A stretch of DNA of 64,000 nt from Bog-756 sp963710495. GTDB taxonomy: Bacteria > Actinomycetota > Acidimicrobiia > Acidimicrobiales > RAAP-2. The notes under the pieces are model-generated. The model was not told where the DNA came from. It saw nothing but the letters and a program-made list of their open reading frames with translations, and made no database searches. Position numbers and translations under genes: made by a program. Positions 9,101-16,827 of the stretch are shown here, piece by piece (within the stretch, counting starts at the first letter, position 1; each line of letters begins with the position of its first letter). The stretch covers positions 62,001 to 126,000 of the forward strand of contig CAVQAI010000007.1 in assembly GCA_963710495.1 (NCBI GenBank), read 5' to 3'.

Positions 9101-9520
9101 ATCACCGAGCGGGTCGTGGTGGACCGTTGGGGCCCGGCCAAGGACAACATCCAGCAGCTACGCCGCCTCGGCGTCAGCTTCACCATCGACGACTTCGGGG
9201 CCGGGAACTCCTCGCTCAACCGCATCGGATCGTTCCCGGTCAGCACCTTGAAGATCAACCAGTCGTTCGTACAGGTCCTCGGCCCGGAGGGCGAGGACGA
9301 CTCACTGGTCTCGGCCATCATCTCCATGGCCGAACGGCTCGGGCTCGAGTGCGTGGCCGAAGGGGTCGAGACGGCGCTGCAGAGCCGGATGCTGCTCCAG
9401 CGTGGCTGCACCACCGCCCAGGGGTACTACTTCAGCCCGCCCCTGGCGGCCGAGGACATCGGGAGGCTTCTGGCCACCATCGCCGCCGATGGGCCCGTGA
9501 TCCTCGGCAATGGGGGCTGA
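6170..9520 (+). CDS. GAF-GGDEF-EAL c-di-GMP turnover protein with N-terminal Cys-rich sensor domain
   Basis: This 1116-aa cytosolic signalling protein would make and/or break cyclic di-GMP. Residues 1-205 form a ligand-sensor-like domain ending in CSARGGPHCLY, a CxxRGxxxCxY pattern that recalls V4R/heme-NO-type sensors. Next comes a Gly/Pro/Glu linker with near-repeats (about 225-300), then one or two GAF-like regions (about 310-660). The GGDEF motif is intact at 753-757 with an RRQD inhibitory site five residues before it. The EAL motif is at 886-888 with EITE, DDFGAG and AEGVE conserved, but the usual KID is KIN (LKINQSF), so phosphodiesterase activity is less certain. No membrane segment is seen. 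It diverges from the peroxidase gene. Confidence 0.88.
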   Translation: MSVKVVQTSPRVADRHAISGSVVRAVLHLVRATGGDAAVSQVLALAGDRRPFSDLVDTGRWSSLAEAAALFDAAALVTGDGAVALHTGEALFDQPDGVLASAVRTAGSVGAALQQVGGLLGRYDSTSEAVLLESARDHALVRVSPVHQPARHAHLCEMTRGLLARLPVLVGSGPALISEPECSARGGPHCLYAISWDERPEGEERTEEATPGTDHPGVEAASVDLQPVGAQSGHVERAGAGPGGTEPAGAGPGRTEPVGAASGDSRPGPAGPLDAEIPETAGADDVGRSGPWSVTGPAAAEDDWTGSELDRMRTLIEGAFATAQELLHDDAGALLSEIAVRADALVTSPRYLLMVRTRPGTPVKLHHRGLEADEARSLAAELWPGHPDEAGGTRLVVDIASGRHRYGRLVELRPGAAAPAAEVRLLRLYADYAATALDVFGVLDAARRSDTTARTLLSFAERLSEVTTPADLVQLLADTVPAVAGCERATVFLWESETGQLVPRARSSGRQPADAYLGPIVPLAEPGTGVGGTEPGSGMEPDWSWAGPNGRGAQPAEPGSAAAEGAPGAPPGVRIGLPVVDHLINRRQVVVIDASSEDPVLRDLLARSGTAASVVTSLFAAGEFLGVIAANFGPEEPTEAVHDPDLHERLTGLADQAATALQNLGLLEKVSHMAWHDSLTGLPNRRLFEDRVEQELVRSRRVGEPVCMFFVDLDYFKGVNDTLGHAAGDDLVRQVSRRLVATVRRQDTVARVGGDEFAILLPGLSEQADIDELAERTLEAMSTPFAVLGEEVETSASIGIAVAPEHGDTYDDLLNRADQAMYRAKALGRNCYEMFSGPGTVREGRPPAVDPASLSADLAGALERDEFFVLYQPYIDLRSSEVVGVEALVRWNHPRLGVLEPASFISLAERSRLIVALDSWVLKKSCQQARGWFEGGLGPFRLAVNLASRDLEDPELFARVQHTLTATGFDPSLLDLEITERVVVDRWGPAKDNIQQLRRLGVSFTIDDFGAGNSSLNRIGSFPVSTLKINQSFVQVLGPEGEDDSLVSAIISMAERLGLECVAEGVETALQSRMLLQRGCTTAQGYYFSPPLAAEDIGRLLATIAADGPVILGNGG
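6884..6945 (+). repeat. Imperfect tandem repeat in the linker of the GGDEF-EAL gene
   Basis: Two to three near-copies of a roughly 30-bp unit (GGCAGGAGCCGGTCC plus GGGG-GAACCGAGCC) encode an AGAGPGxTEP linker between sensor and GAF regions. Such repeats vary readily in number. Confidence 0.6.
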
Positions 9521-9658
9521 GCCCGGCCCTCTGGCCAGGGATGCTTGCTTCTGCAAGCGGTCCGATGGGGGCCATCCCCCCCTCATCCAGCCCGGACCGA
9601 TACGTTCGTGGTCCATCCGAGCACCGGATGTCCGCCATTCGCATCACGAGGAGGAGCC

Positions 9659-9811
9659 ATGGCGTCGTATGAGGGTTACTGCGTGAAATGCCGCGAGAAG
9701 CGGCAATTCGAGGGGGAAGAGGTCGAGATGGCCAACGGGCGGCGGTCGGCCAAGGGCAAATGCCCCACCTGTGGGACCGGCATGAACCGGATCCTCGGGA
9801 AGAAGGCCTGA
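9659..9811 (+). CDS. Small zinc-ribbon protein, DUF5679 family
   Basis: This 50-aa protein carries two CxxC knuckles, CVKC (residues 8-11) and CPTC (35-38), the layout of a single zinc ribbon. Length and the MASYEGYCVKCREKR opening match the small actinobacterial DUF5679 family, whose role is unknown. The ATG at 9659 is supported by a strong GAGGAGG site about 4 nt upstream; the longer frame to 9545 is not needed. The gene converges with the Ppx/GppA gene and the two stops are 13 bp apart. Confidence 0.85.
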   Translation: MASYEGYCVKCREKRQFEGEEVEMANGRRSAKGKCPTCGTGMNRILGKKA

Positions 9812-9824
9812 GCGTCCCCTCCCT

Positions 9825-10838
9825 CTAGCCCGGGACCAAGCGGCGTTCGGGCTGGAGGGCACTTTCGGGCTGGAGGGCACGTTCGGGCTGGAGGGCAAGG
9901 GTGGAGATCACCGCTCCTTCGCGGAGGCCCCACTCGCTCACCACGACCCGGTCCAACCCGAGGTCTTCCACCAACGTCGACAGCGCCACCGCCCCGATGG
10001 GTAGGAGGGGCGCCCTCCGGGCGTGGATGCCGGGCAGGGCCAACCGGGCGTCGAGGTCGAGCGTGGACAGGCGGTCGGTGAGCTCGAAGAGTTGACCGGC
10101 CGGGATCTCCACCTGGTTGACCGGCCGGGAGGAGGCCGAGACCGTTTCGGGCCGGTGCAGCACCATGGCCAGGCGGGCCAACGCCCGCACCGTCCCCCCG
10201 CTGGTGATCACCCGGTTCCGGGCGCTCGGGACCCCGACCAGCATGGTCCGGATGGGCTCGGACCGCTGGCGGACCAGCCTGGCGATGGCCACCCGGTCCT
10301 CGGGGGTCAGGAGCTCGCCGGTGCCGAGCTCCCCCCGGAGCCGAGCGGTGCCGAGGGGCATGCTCGCCACGGAGAAGATCTCGTCCATCGTGCCGGTCCC
10401 GGCCTCGAGACTCCCTCCCCCGAGATCGAGGCCGAGGACGGGCTCGCGGCCCACCCACACGCCGGCCCGCTGGCCGAGGAAGCACAGCCGGGCCTCCTCC
10501 TCGCCGGCCAGCAGGGTGATCGACGTGCCGAGGATCCGCTCGAGCCGGGCGAGCAGGATCGCGCTGTTGTCGGCGTCCCGCAGGGCGGCCGTGGCCAGCG
10601 CCACCACCACGTCGACGCCGGCCTCCTCGGCTGCGGCCTGCAGCCGCCGCACGGCCCGCACGGCGGATGCGGCTCGATCCGTCGGAACGCCCCCGGTTCG
10701 GGCCACCTCGGTACCCAGATGAAGGAAGGACCGGCGGCGCAGCACCGGCGCCAGCGAGCCGTCGCGGGAGGCGTCCACCACCATGAGGTGGAAGGAGCTG
10801 CTGCCCAGGTCGAAGACGGCTACTCGGACGGTCGGCAC
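9825..10838 (-). CDS. Ppx/GppA family phosphatase
   Basis: The 337-aa protein has the ASKHA fold of exopolyphosphatases and pppGpp phosphohydrolases. Visible motifs are the N-terminal phosphate loop VFDLGSSSFHLMV, the GEEEARL block, the LGLDLGGGSLE loop and the ITSGGTVRALA segment. It matches the short actinobacterial Ppx form; whether polyphosphate or pppGpp is the substrate cannot be told. The C-terminus ends in a hexapeptide repeat (ALQPER/ALQPES) encoded by an 18-bp tandem repeat. The GTG start has TAGCGT 7 nt upstream, so a leaderless mRNA is likely. Confidence 0.88.
   Translation of the reverse strand: MPTVRVAVFDLGSSSFHLMVVDASRDGSLAPVLRRRSFLHLGTEVARTGGVPTDRAASAVRAVRRLQAAAEEAGVDVVVALATAALRDADNSAILLARLERILGTSITLLAGEEEARLCFLGQRAGVWVGREPVLGLDLGGGSLEAGTGTMDEIFSVASMPLGTARLRGELGTGELLTPEDRVAIARLVRQRSEPIRTMLVGVPSARNRVITSGGTVRALARLAMVLHRPETVSASSRPVNQVEIPAGQLFELTDRLSTLDLDARLALPGIHARRAPLLPIGAVALSTLVEDLGLDRVVVSEWGLREGAVISTLALQPERALQPESALQPERRLVPG
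9846..9899 (-). repeat. Three 18-bp tandem repeats at the 3' end of the ppx-like gene
   Basis: Three nearly identical copies of TTCGGGCTGGAGGGCAC (starts 9846, 9864, 9882) lie in frame and encode a C-terminal ALQPE-type hexapeptide tail. Copy number is probably unstable. Confidence 0.85.
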
Positions 10839-10845
10839 CGGCGTG

Positions 10846-10851
10846 ACGCTA
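10846..10851 (-). promoter_or_regulatory. -10 box (TAGCGT) of a leaderless promoter, Ppx/GppA gene
   Basis: TAGCGT, a 7-nt spacer and GTG follow directly; no ribosome-binding site lies between. Confidence 0.5.
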
Positions 10852-11141
10852 TCCGCTGGCCGTCTGCTGGCGGGGCATCCGGCTCGGGCTCCGACCTCGA
10901 GCTCGGCCGGGACCGGCCTCGGGGGGCTTTCCGGGACCTAGTGCCCTAGGGAGGGCGCGGCCGATGGCTCACAATGACTCGGGGGCCTGAGGATCGGACC
11001 CCGGGGAGAATACGAGTTGAGTCGGTTCCAATCAGCCCAGGCGACGTCGTGGTCCCTCCGTGTCGGGGATTCGACCGTCACGGCGACACTGCGGAACGGC
11101 AGTCGCCGGGACCGGGCCACCACTGGTGAGGACGGCCTCCG
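10852..11141. other. Intergenic boundary between core genes and the lipid region
   Basis: This divergent spacer holds no coding frame I can support. It marks a change: genes to the left tend to be leaderless and very GC-rich, while genes to the right mostly have Shine-Dalgarno sites. GTGAGGA about 9 nt before the gpsA ATG is a plausible ribosome-binding site. Confidence 0.4.
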
Positions 11142-12131
11142 ATGAGGACCGCCGTGCTGGGAGCCGGTTCGTGGGGCACGACCGTGGCATCGCTCCTGGC
11201 CTGCCGGCATCAAACCGTGCTCTGGGCGAGGAATCCTGACGTCGCCGGATCCATCGACGTCGAACACACAAACCCGTTGTACCTGTCCGATTGTGAGCTT
11301 CCAGTGGAGCTCACCGCCACCGCCGACCTGGCCAAGGCTGTGTCCGACGCCGAGTTGTTGGTCGTCGGCGTGCCCACGACGGGCTTTCGGACGGTGCTCG
11401 AGAAGGCCGCCGACTGCATCCCCCGGTCGATTCCGGTGGTCAGCCTGGCCAAAGGGCTCGAGCGCGGCTCCCTCCTGCGAATGACCGAGGTGATCCGCCA
11501 GGTGCTCCCTGGTCATCCCGTGGCCGCCTTGACCGGTCCGAACATCGCCCGGGAGGTCATCTCGGGAAAGGCCGCAGCAGCCGTCATCGCCTCCGAGGAT
11601 CTCGACGTGGCCAATGCCATCCAGAGCGTGTTCACACGGGGTGTCTTCCGCGTGTACCTCAACGAAGACGTCATCGGTTGCGAGATGGCGGGTGCCCTGA
11701 AGAACATGATCGCCATCGCCGCCGGGATCGGTCAGGGCCTCGGCGTGGGCGACAACACGCGGGCGGCCATCATCTCGCGTGGGCTGGCTGAGCTCACTCG
11801 ACTGGGGGTGGCCATGGGGGCCCAGCCGGCCACGTTCGCCGGACTGGCCGGTGTGGGTGATCTGATCGCCACTTGCATGAGCCCCTACAGCCGAAACCGC
11901 ACCGTGGGCGAGCAGCTCGGCCAGGGGCGCCGGCTCGAGGACATCCTGGCCGACATGAACATGGTCGCCGAAGGCGTGAACACAGCGTCTGTTGCGCTCG
12001 AGCTTGCGGCCCGGCACGATCTGAATCTGCCCATCTGCGCCATGACCAACCGGATCATCAACGGGGAGATCACACCGTTGGAGGCCTACCGCGGTCTGAC
12101 TCCAGCCGGCCGCGAGGCAGATCCGGGCTGA
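11142..12131 (+). CDS. gpsA: Glycerol-3-phosphate dehydrogenase [NAD(P)+]
   Basis: The 329-aa enzyme reduces dihydroxyacetone phosphate to sn-glycerol-3-phosphate, the backbone of phospholipids and triacylglycerol. The dinucleotide loop GAGSWGTT opens the protein. The catalytic Lys is K187 in EMAGALKNMIAIAAG, and GLAGVGDLIATC and SRNRTVGE follow as in the family. Length is normal. It stands at the left end of the acyl-lipid gene group and converges with the TreT-like gene (31 bp between stops), which suggests, without proving, a supply role for glycerolipid synthesis. It may be the only gpsA of the genome. Confidence 0.94.
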   Translation: MRTAVLGAGSWGTTVASLLACRHQTVLWARNPDVAGSIDVEHTNPLYLSDCELPVELTATADLAKAVSDAELLVVGVPTTGFRTVLEKAADCIPRSIPVVSLAKGLERGSLLRMTEVIRQVLPGHPVAALTGPNIAREVISGKAAAAVIASEDLDVANAIQSVFTRGVFRVYLNEDVIGCEMAGALKNMIAIAAGIGQGLGVGDNTRAAIISRGLAELTRLGVAMGAQPATFAGLAGVGDLIATCMSPYSRNRTVGEQLGQGRRLEDILADMNMVAEGVNTASVALELAARHDLNLPICAMTNRIINGEITPLEAYRGLTPAGREADPG

Positions 12132-12162
12132 GCCGGGGGCGGCCTGGAAGACAGCGTTGTCG

Positions 12163-13620
12163 CTAGCCGGACAGCTCGGCGATGAGTCCGGCATAGAGGA
12201 TCAGATGCCTGTCGCCGACGAATTGGTCGAGGACGTGCTGGCGGGCCCTCGAGCCGAGCGCGACGATCTCGTCGGGACGGACGAGGAGCCCGGCCAGCGC
12301 CTTCCCGAATGCGGCGAGATCCGCAGGATCCTGGAGCAGAATGCCCGTTCCGACGGCGATCTGTTCGGTGATGCCGCCGACGCTCGAGGCCACGACGGCC
12401 TTGGCCTTCCACATCCCTTCGGCGACCGTCAGCCCGAAGCCTTCCGCGAGGCTCTTCTGGACGATCACGGTGGCATGACGCTGGATGGCGTTCACCATGG
12501 CCGCGTTCTCATCGATGTCCTCCATCGGCAAGGTGACCAGGCTGACCCGGTGACGAGCGTCGACGGGTAGCTCCTCCCAGCTGGCCAGGCATTCAGCAAA
12601 CACCTCGGAACCCTCCGGGTCGTCGGTGACGTCGTCCACTGACGGACCCACCAGGGCGAGGTGGGCATCCACTTCCTCTGCCAGCTGGGAGGCGAACCCG
12701 CGCATGACCCCTGCCATGTCCTTCAACCGGTCCCACCGGGAGATCTGGGTCACCAGGGGGATGCCGGTCCCCAGGGGGGCCTCGCTCATTGACACGATGG
12801 TCGCCTTCCGTTCGACATGCCCGGTGGAGCCGTCGCGGCGGGTGTATCTGACCGGATGGTCGGCCACGCCTTCAGCCAGTCCGATCTGACGGAGGACAAG
12901 GCTCACATCATTTGGGGACATGTCATCGTTCTTCGGTGAGAACGGATCGATCGATGGTGGGATCACCCGCACCTTGGCCTCATCCATCCACGACGGAACG
13001 TACTTACGCAGCGAGAAGACGAAAGCCTCGCAGAAGGCAAGATGAGGCTGGAGGAACGACCAGGCCTCTTCGGTCCACTGGTTGGTCGACTCACGCCCGA
13101 CGTGGCATCGCCAGATCACCCGGGCACCAGCTCGGGACAGGACTGCGGCCATGCCGGCTGTCTGGGGGTCGTGAAGGAGCACCACGTCGCCGGGCCGGAC
13201 GCGGCTGACCAGGTCCCGGGCGTTGGCCCCGGTGGTGACGCGGTAGTGCTCCGCCTCGCTCGCCGAGAGGCGACCGGCGTCACCGGCAGCCCCGTGCAGA
13301 CGATTGTGGATCCGTTTGGTGATGGAGAAAAATTCGGAATCGCCACTCATCACCAGCCAACGGATGTCGACATTGGCATCGAGGGTGTAACCGACCAGGA
13401 CCTGGAGCATTTCGGCGACGCCGCCGCCGGCGGCCGTCGAGCTCACGTTCCATACGGTCACGCCTTCGAGCAAGCGACTGGCCTGCGTGGCGGCTCGCCG
13501 GAGCTCCGCATAGCGCACCGGTCCGATGAGCGGTTCGAGACGGGAAAGTGGACGAACGGGTACCTCGACCTCTCGGATGGGGTGATCCTCTGCAGTGGAT
13601 TCAGACGAGATCAACCTCAC
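12163..13620 (-). CDS. TreT-like trehalose glycosyltransferring synthase (GT4)
   Basis: The 485-aa protein is a GT-B glycosyltransferase close to TreT, which joins an NDP-glucose donor to glucose to form trehalose. Signature stretches are NVSSTAAGGGVAEML near the N-terminus, LLHDPQTAGMA, VIWRCHVGRES, the mid-protein SRWDRLKDM and the donor-site SLAEGFGLTVAEGMWK with VVASSVGG. The start is uncertain: I use GTG at 13620 behind GGGAGG, while a TTG at 13656 keeps the frame open. It converges with gpsA and lies 103 bp after an acyl-CoA synthetase on the same strand. Trehalose synthase is the best fit, but other GT4 acceptors are possible. Confidence 0.8.
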   Translation of the reverse strand: MRLISSESTAEDHPIREVEVPVRPLSRLEPLIGPVRYAELRRAATQASRLLEGVTVWNVSSTAAGGGVAEMLQVLVGYTLDANVDIRWLVMSGDSEFFSITKRIHNRLHGAAGDAGRLSASEAEHYRVTTGANARDLVSRVRPGDVVLLHDPQTAGMAAVLSRAGARVIWRCHVGRESTNQWTEEAWSFLQPHLAFCEAFVFSLRKYVPSWMDEAKVRVIPPSIDPFSPKNDDMSPNDVSLVLRQIGLAEGVADHPVRYTRRDGSTGHVERKATIVSMSEAPLGTGIPLVTQISRWDRLKDMAGVMRGFASQLAEEVDAHLALVGPSVDDVTDDPEGSEVFAECLASWEELPVDARHRVSLVTLPMEDIDENAAMVNAIQRHATVIVQKSLAEGFGLTVAEGMWKAKAVVASSVGGITEQIAVGTGILLQDPADLAAFGKALAGLLVRPDEIVALGSRARQHVLDQFVGDRHLILYAGLIAELSG

Positions 13621-13723
13621 GATCCTCCCACACGCCACTCGTCCGCCTTCGGGCAACGGAAACCCATCCCGGGTGCAGCAATCCCTCCGACGGAACGTTC
13701 GATCCGAGGCGAACGAGGGCGGA

Positions 13724-15316
13724 TCAGCTCACCTGACGGTCATGGCTCTCCCAATACGAGCGCCGGAGCTCGCGCTTGAGGGGCTTGAAGGCTCCGGACA
13801 TCGGGAGTCCGTCACGGAACTCCACTGACTTTGGGACCTTGAAGCCAGCGATGAACTGGCGGGCGTACTCGATGAGCTCCTCGGCACTCGCTTTCATGCC
13901 CTGATGGAGGACCACGATGGCGTGCACCGACTCACCCCAGCTGTCGCTCGGGATCCCGATCACCGCGACGTCTTCCACCGCAGGGTGCGAAGAGATGACG
14001 TTCTCCACCTCGATGGAGTAGACGTTCTCCCCACCGGAGACGATCATGTCCTTCATCCGGTCCGTGAGGTGCAAGAGACCGTCGTTGTCGATGAAGCCCA
14101 TATCGCCGGTTCGGTACCAACCGTCACGCATCACCGCTCGGGTCTCCTCCGGCTTTCTCCAGTACTGACGCATGAGGTTGCCGCCCCGAGCAACGACTTC
14201 CCCCGCCTCGCCTCGGGGGAGAGCGTTTCCCATCGAATCGGTGATCTGCAGCTCGACCCCGAACACCGGTCGGCCCGATGAAGCGAGCGCGTCGCCGCCA
14301 TGCCGATGGTCCTCGGGGCCGAGCATCGTCAGCACGGAGGCCGCTTCTGTCATGCCGTACCCCTGGATGAAGTCCGTCTCGGGAAGGAGCTCCAGCCACC
14401 GGAAGAGGAGGTCCGTCGAGATGGGAGATGCCCCGTACACGAGTTGGCGGAGTGACTGCAGGCGGTCAGGCGAGAATCCTTCGACTCGTTCCAGCATGGA
14501 CAGCATGACCGGGATCATCATGGTCGTGTCGATCTTCTGCTCCTCGATGACCCGCACTACCAGCTCGGGATCGAAGAGGGGAATCGTCACCGACGTCGCT
14601 CCCGTGGCCGGGATACCCAGGACTCCGGCGACCACCGCGGCATGGAACATCGGCGATTGGAACAGGAAACGCCGCTGTTCGCGGAGTCCGATCATGTGGA
14701 GCACGTGGTAGACGTTGAGCACTTCTGCTCGCTGCTCGAGCAAGGCGCCCTTGGGAAAGCCTGTGGTTCCCCCGGTGTACATGAGAATTGCGGGATCGCT
14801 CTCTCCTGGCTCAGGTGGGATGATCGGCTCCCCGGCACTCAGCAGGTCCTCGTAGTCGATGAGACTGCGGCCACCCACCGTTGACTGATCCACGGACGCA
14901 CCACCGATCACGATGACCTTGTCGATCCTCGCCCCCGCCTGGCGGGCCTGGCCCAGGACTGGGGCGAAGACTCCATCGGTGAAGACGACCCGAGAGCCGG
15001 AATCGTTGATGACGTAGGCCAGCTCGGAGGGCGTGAAGCGGATGTTGAGCGGGTTGACGATGCCCGCTCCGAACATGCCCGCGTGATAGAGCTCCAAGTA
15101 CTCATGACCGTTCATCGCAAGCACCGCGAATCGGTTGCGAGGTTTCGCTCCCAGCTCGCTCTTCATGGCGCTCACCAACCGCAACAGTCGGTCGATGTGG
15201 TCGGCGAAGGTGCCCTGGTAACGCAGGCCGTCCCGCGTCACGTCGACGAACGCCACCTTGTCGGCCAGCTGTTCGACGCGCGGCAACAGGAGCCGGGGAT
15301 AGACGAGTTCCTTCAT
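13724..15316 (-). CDS. Acyl-CoA synthetase (AMP-binding, FadD-type)
   Basis: The 530-aa ANL-superfamily ligase would activate a carboxylic acid, probably a fatty acid, to its CoA thioester via an acyl-adenylate. The P-loop is YTGGTTGFPKGA, the A5 motif is GYGMTEAA, the A7/A8 region is YRTGDMGFIDNDG followed by DRMKDMIVSGGENV, and the A10 lysine is in GAFKPLKREL. Length is normal. A strong GGAGGT lies 8 nt before the ATG. It lies upstream of the TreT gene on the same strand within the lipid region. Chain length preference cannot be read from sequence. Confidence 0.9.
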   Translation of the reverse strand: MKELVYPRLLLPRVEQLADKVAFVDVTRDGLRYQGTFADHIDRLLRLVSAMKSELGAKPRNRFAVLAMNGHEYLELYHAGMFGAGIVNPLNIRFTPSELAYVINDSGSRVVFTDGVFAPVLGQARQAGARIDKVIVIGGASVDQSTVGGRSLIDYEDLLSAGEPIIPPEPGESDPAILMYTGGTTGFPKGALLEQRAEVLNVYHVLHMIGLREQRRFLFQSPMFHAAVVAGVLGIPATGATSVTIPLFDPELVVRVIEEQKIDTTMMIPVMLSMLERVEGFSPDRLQSLRQLVYGASPISTDLLFRWLELLPETDFIQGYGMTEAASVLTMLGPEDHRHGGDALASSGRPVFGVELQITDSMGNALPRGEAGEVVARGGNLMRQYWRKPEETRAVMRDGWYRTGDMGFIDNDGLLHLTDRMKDMIVSGGENVYSIEVENVISSHPAVEDVAVIGIPSDSWGESVHAIVVLHQGMKASAEELIEYARQFIAGFKVPKSVEFRDGLPMSGAFKPLKRELRRSYWESHDRQVS

Positions 15317-15639
15317 GACACTGCACCTCCGTTGACGCTCGTCTCGGTCACGATTTTCGCGTCCGACTCAGACCGCCGCACTCTCGCCACCACGAGCTCA
15401 GCGGACGACAGCGGATGCGTTCGGCAAACACCCCGAGGCCAGGACAAGCACACCGGCGCAACTCTGGCGAGCAGCGGGCCCAAATCAGGGAATCAGCCCC
15501 GCTCATCAAGGTCATCGCCCGTCTTTGCTGATCACTCATCGAAGACTCCCACGTCCATTCTGAGAGCCTTTCGGGCACCGGGGCAGTGCCAAAAGTCCCT
15601 TGAGGGCCGGGTCGCGGGTCGCTTGGCGCCGGCTTGCGG
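15317..15639. other. Spacer with one doubtful small ORF
   Basis: No established gene. A 63-codon minus-strand frame (15348-15539) starts with ATG behind GGGAG at a good 6-nt distance. Its opening residues, MTLMSGADSLIWA, faintly resemble the N-terminus of WS/DGAT proteins, but the rest does not. It may be a gene scrap or chance. The promoter of the acyl-CoA synthetase should also lie here. Confidence 0.3.
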
Positions 15640-16548
15640 TCATGTCCACCGCATGTCGGCTCGCTGGCTCCAATAGACCTGTGGATCGAGATCGAGGGAG
15701 GTGAAGCGATCGTCGTCCGCCGGCATGGGGTCGTCCAGGGCCGCGGCATTGGAGCGCAGTTGGGCGACTGTCACCGCTCCCGAGAGCACCACATCGGCCC
15801 AGGGTTGAGCCAGCACGGCGGCGAGGGCCGAGACATCAGGACGGCTACCGAGCGGCGCGTCTGCCGACCCACGATCGGCGAGTCGACCGTTGGCCAATGC
15901 CTCCTTGACAATCACCGTCCATCCGGCGGCCTGTGCCTCGGCCAAAGCCGGCCCGGCCGAGGTCTCGAGAAGATTCCAGGTGGCCTGGACGGCAGAGAAC
16001 AATGGCCGGCCGTCGACTTCGATGTCCAGGGCTCGTCTGAGGACGTCGGCCTGGCCCGGGCCGCTGAGGGTGATCCCGACGGGTACACCGAGCTCGGCGA
16101 GGGCGCCCAGGACCCGCCGGTCGTCCAGGACCCCGGATTCCAGGGTTGCCGAATGGACCTGGTAGAGCCGCAGCCACGGCCCGAGCAGGGCTTCGCTCTG
16201 GGGCCATTGGCGGACCAGCGCGGCGACCGAGTGGTCTTTGACCTCCGGGACCGCAGCCGTCACCGTCCAGTCGGCCGTGTAGGTGTAGCCCCACTTGGAC
16301 GACACCGTCACTTGATCCGGACCGATCGCACGAGAGGTCAACCACGCACTGAGGAACTCCTCGGCTCGGCCGTAGGAACGAGCTGCGTCGAACCACCGGA
16401 TCCCAGCCGACCATGCGGCATCACAGACCTCGTGACAGCGTTTCTGGAGCGCCTCGATCGATCGATCCCCACCCAAGTCGGCACCATGGCCGACCGTGAG
16501 GTATCCAGGACGGCCCAACGCGGCCAGACCCAATCCCAAGACGGCCAT
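15640..16548 (-). CDS. Aldo/keto reductase
   Basis: The 302-aa protein is an aldo/keto reductase of the D-threo-aldose dehydrogenase-like group, an NAD(P)H-dependent TIM barrel. The tetrad is visible as D and Y in WFDAARSYGRAEEFL, K in SSKWGYTYT and H in YQVHSATLESG. C-terminal GAVTVAQLRSN fits the cofactor phosphate loop. The substrate is unknown; in this setting it could handle an aldehyde or a sugar. It is transcribed away from the small helical-protein gene, with a strong palindrome 74 bp upstream of its ATG. Confidence 0.88.
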   Translation of the reverse strand: MAVLGLGLAALGRPGYLTVGHGADLGGDRSIEALQKRCHEVCDAAWSAGIRWFDAARSYGRAEEFLSAWLTSRAIGPDQVTVSSKWGYTYTADWTVTAAVPEVKDHSVAALVRQWPQSEALLGPWLRLYQVHSATLESGVLDDRRVLGALAELGVPVGITLSGPGQADVLRRALDIEVDGRPLFSAVQATWNLLETSAGPALAEAQAAGWTVIVKEALANGRLADRGSADAPLGSRPDVSALAAVLAQPWADVVLSGAVTVAQLRSNAAALDDPMPADDDRFTSLDLDPQVYWSQRADMRWT

Positions 16549-16622
16549 ACGACAGTCTCACTCGTCGGGTCGTGCTCCGGCCGACCCCGGACCCCGCCGC
16601 GAGCGGCCGTCCCGCTGAGCCG

Positions 16623-16656
16623 CTAGTTGTTCCCACATCGTTGTGGGAACAACTAG
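16623..16656. promoter_or_regulatory. Perfect 15-bp inverted repeat in a divergent intergenic region
   Basis: CTAGTTGTTCCCACA at 16623-16637 is followed by a 4-nt loop and its exact reverse complement at 16642-16656. It lies between the divergent aldo/keto reductase (ATG 16548) and small helical-protein gene (ATG 16828). There is no T-run and no gene ends toward it, so a dimeric-regulator operator fits better than a terminator. A second, weaker dyad (ACTAGTACCT against AGTACCAGT) overlaps its right end at about 16652-16673. Confidence 0.7.
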
Positions 16657-16827
16657 TACCTGAAAGTACCAGTTCAAGGCCGTGGATGCGATCCGTGGAT
16701 CGACAAGGCCCCATCCGAACCGGTCGGAGCAATCGACATGTGACAAAAGGCACTGGTCCAGATCGGGCGTCCCCGTCAACGTGGAGCCCAAGGGGTGCCC
16801 TGCACATCGTTAGGAGAGGACGGGATC

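Noticed and set aside
10938..12194. 418-codon frame opposite gpsA
   Set aside because: gpsA has the dinucleotide loop and catalytic Lys; the antisense frame has none.
16623..16656. Terminator reading of the 15-bp palindrome
   Set aside because: No gene ends toward it and no T-run follows; both adjacent genes start away from it.
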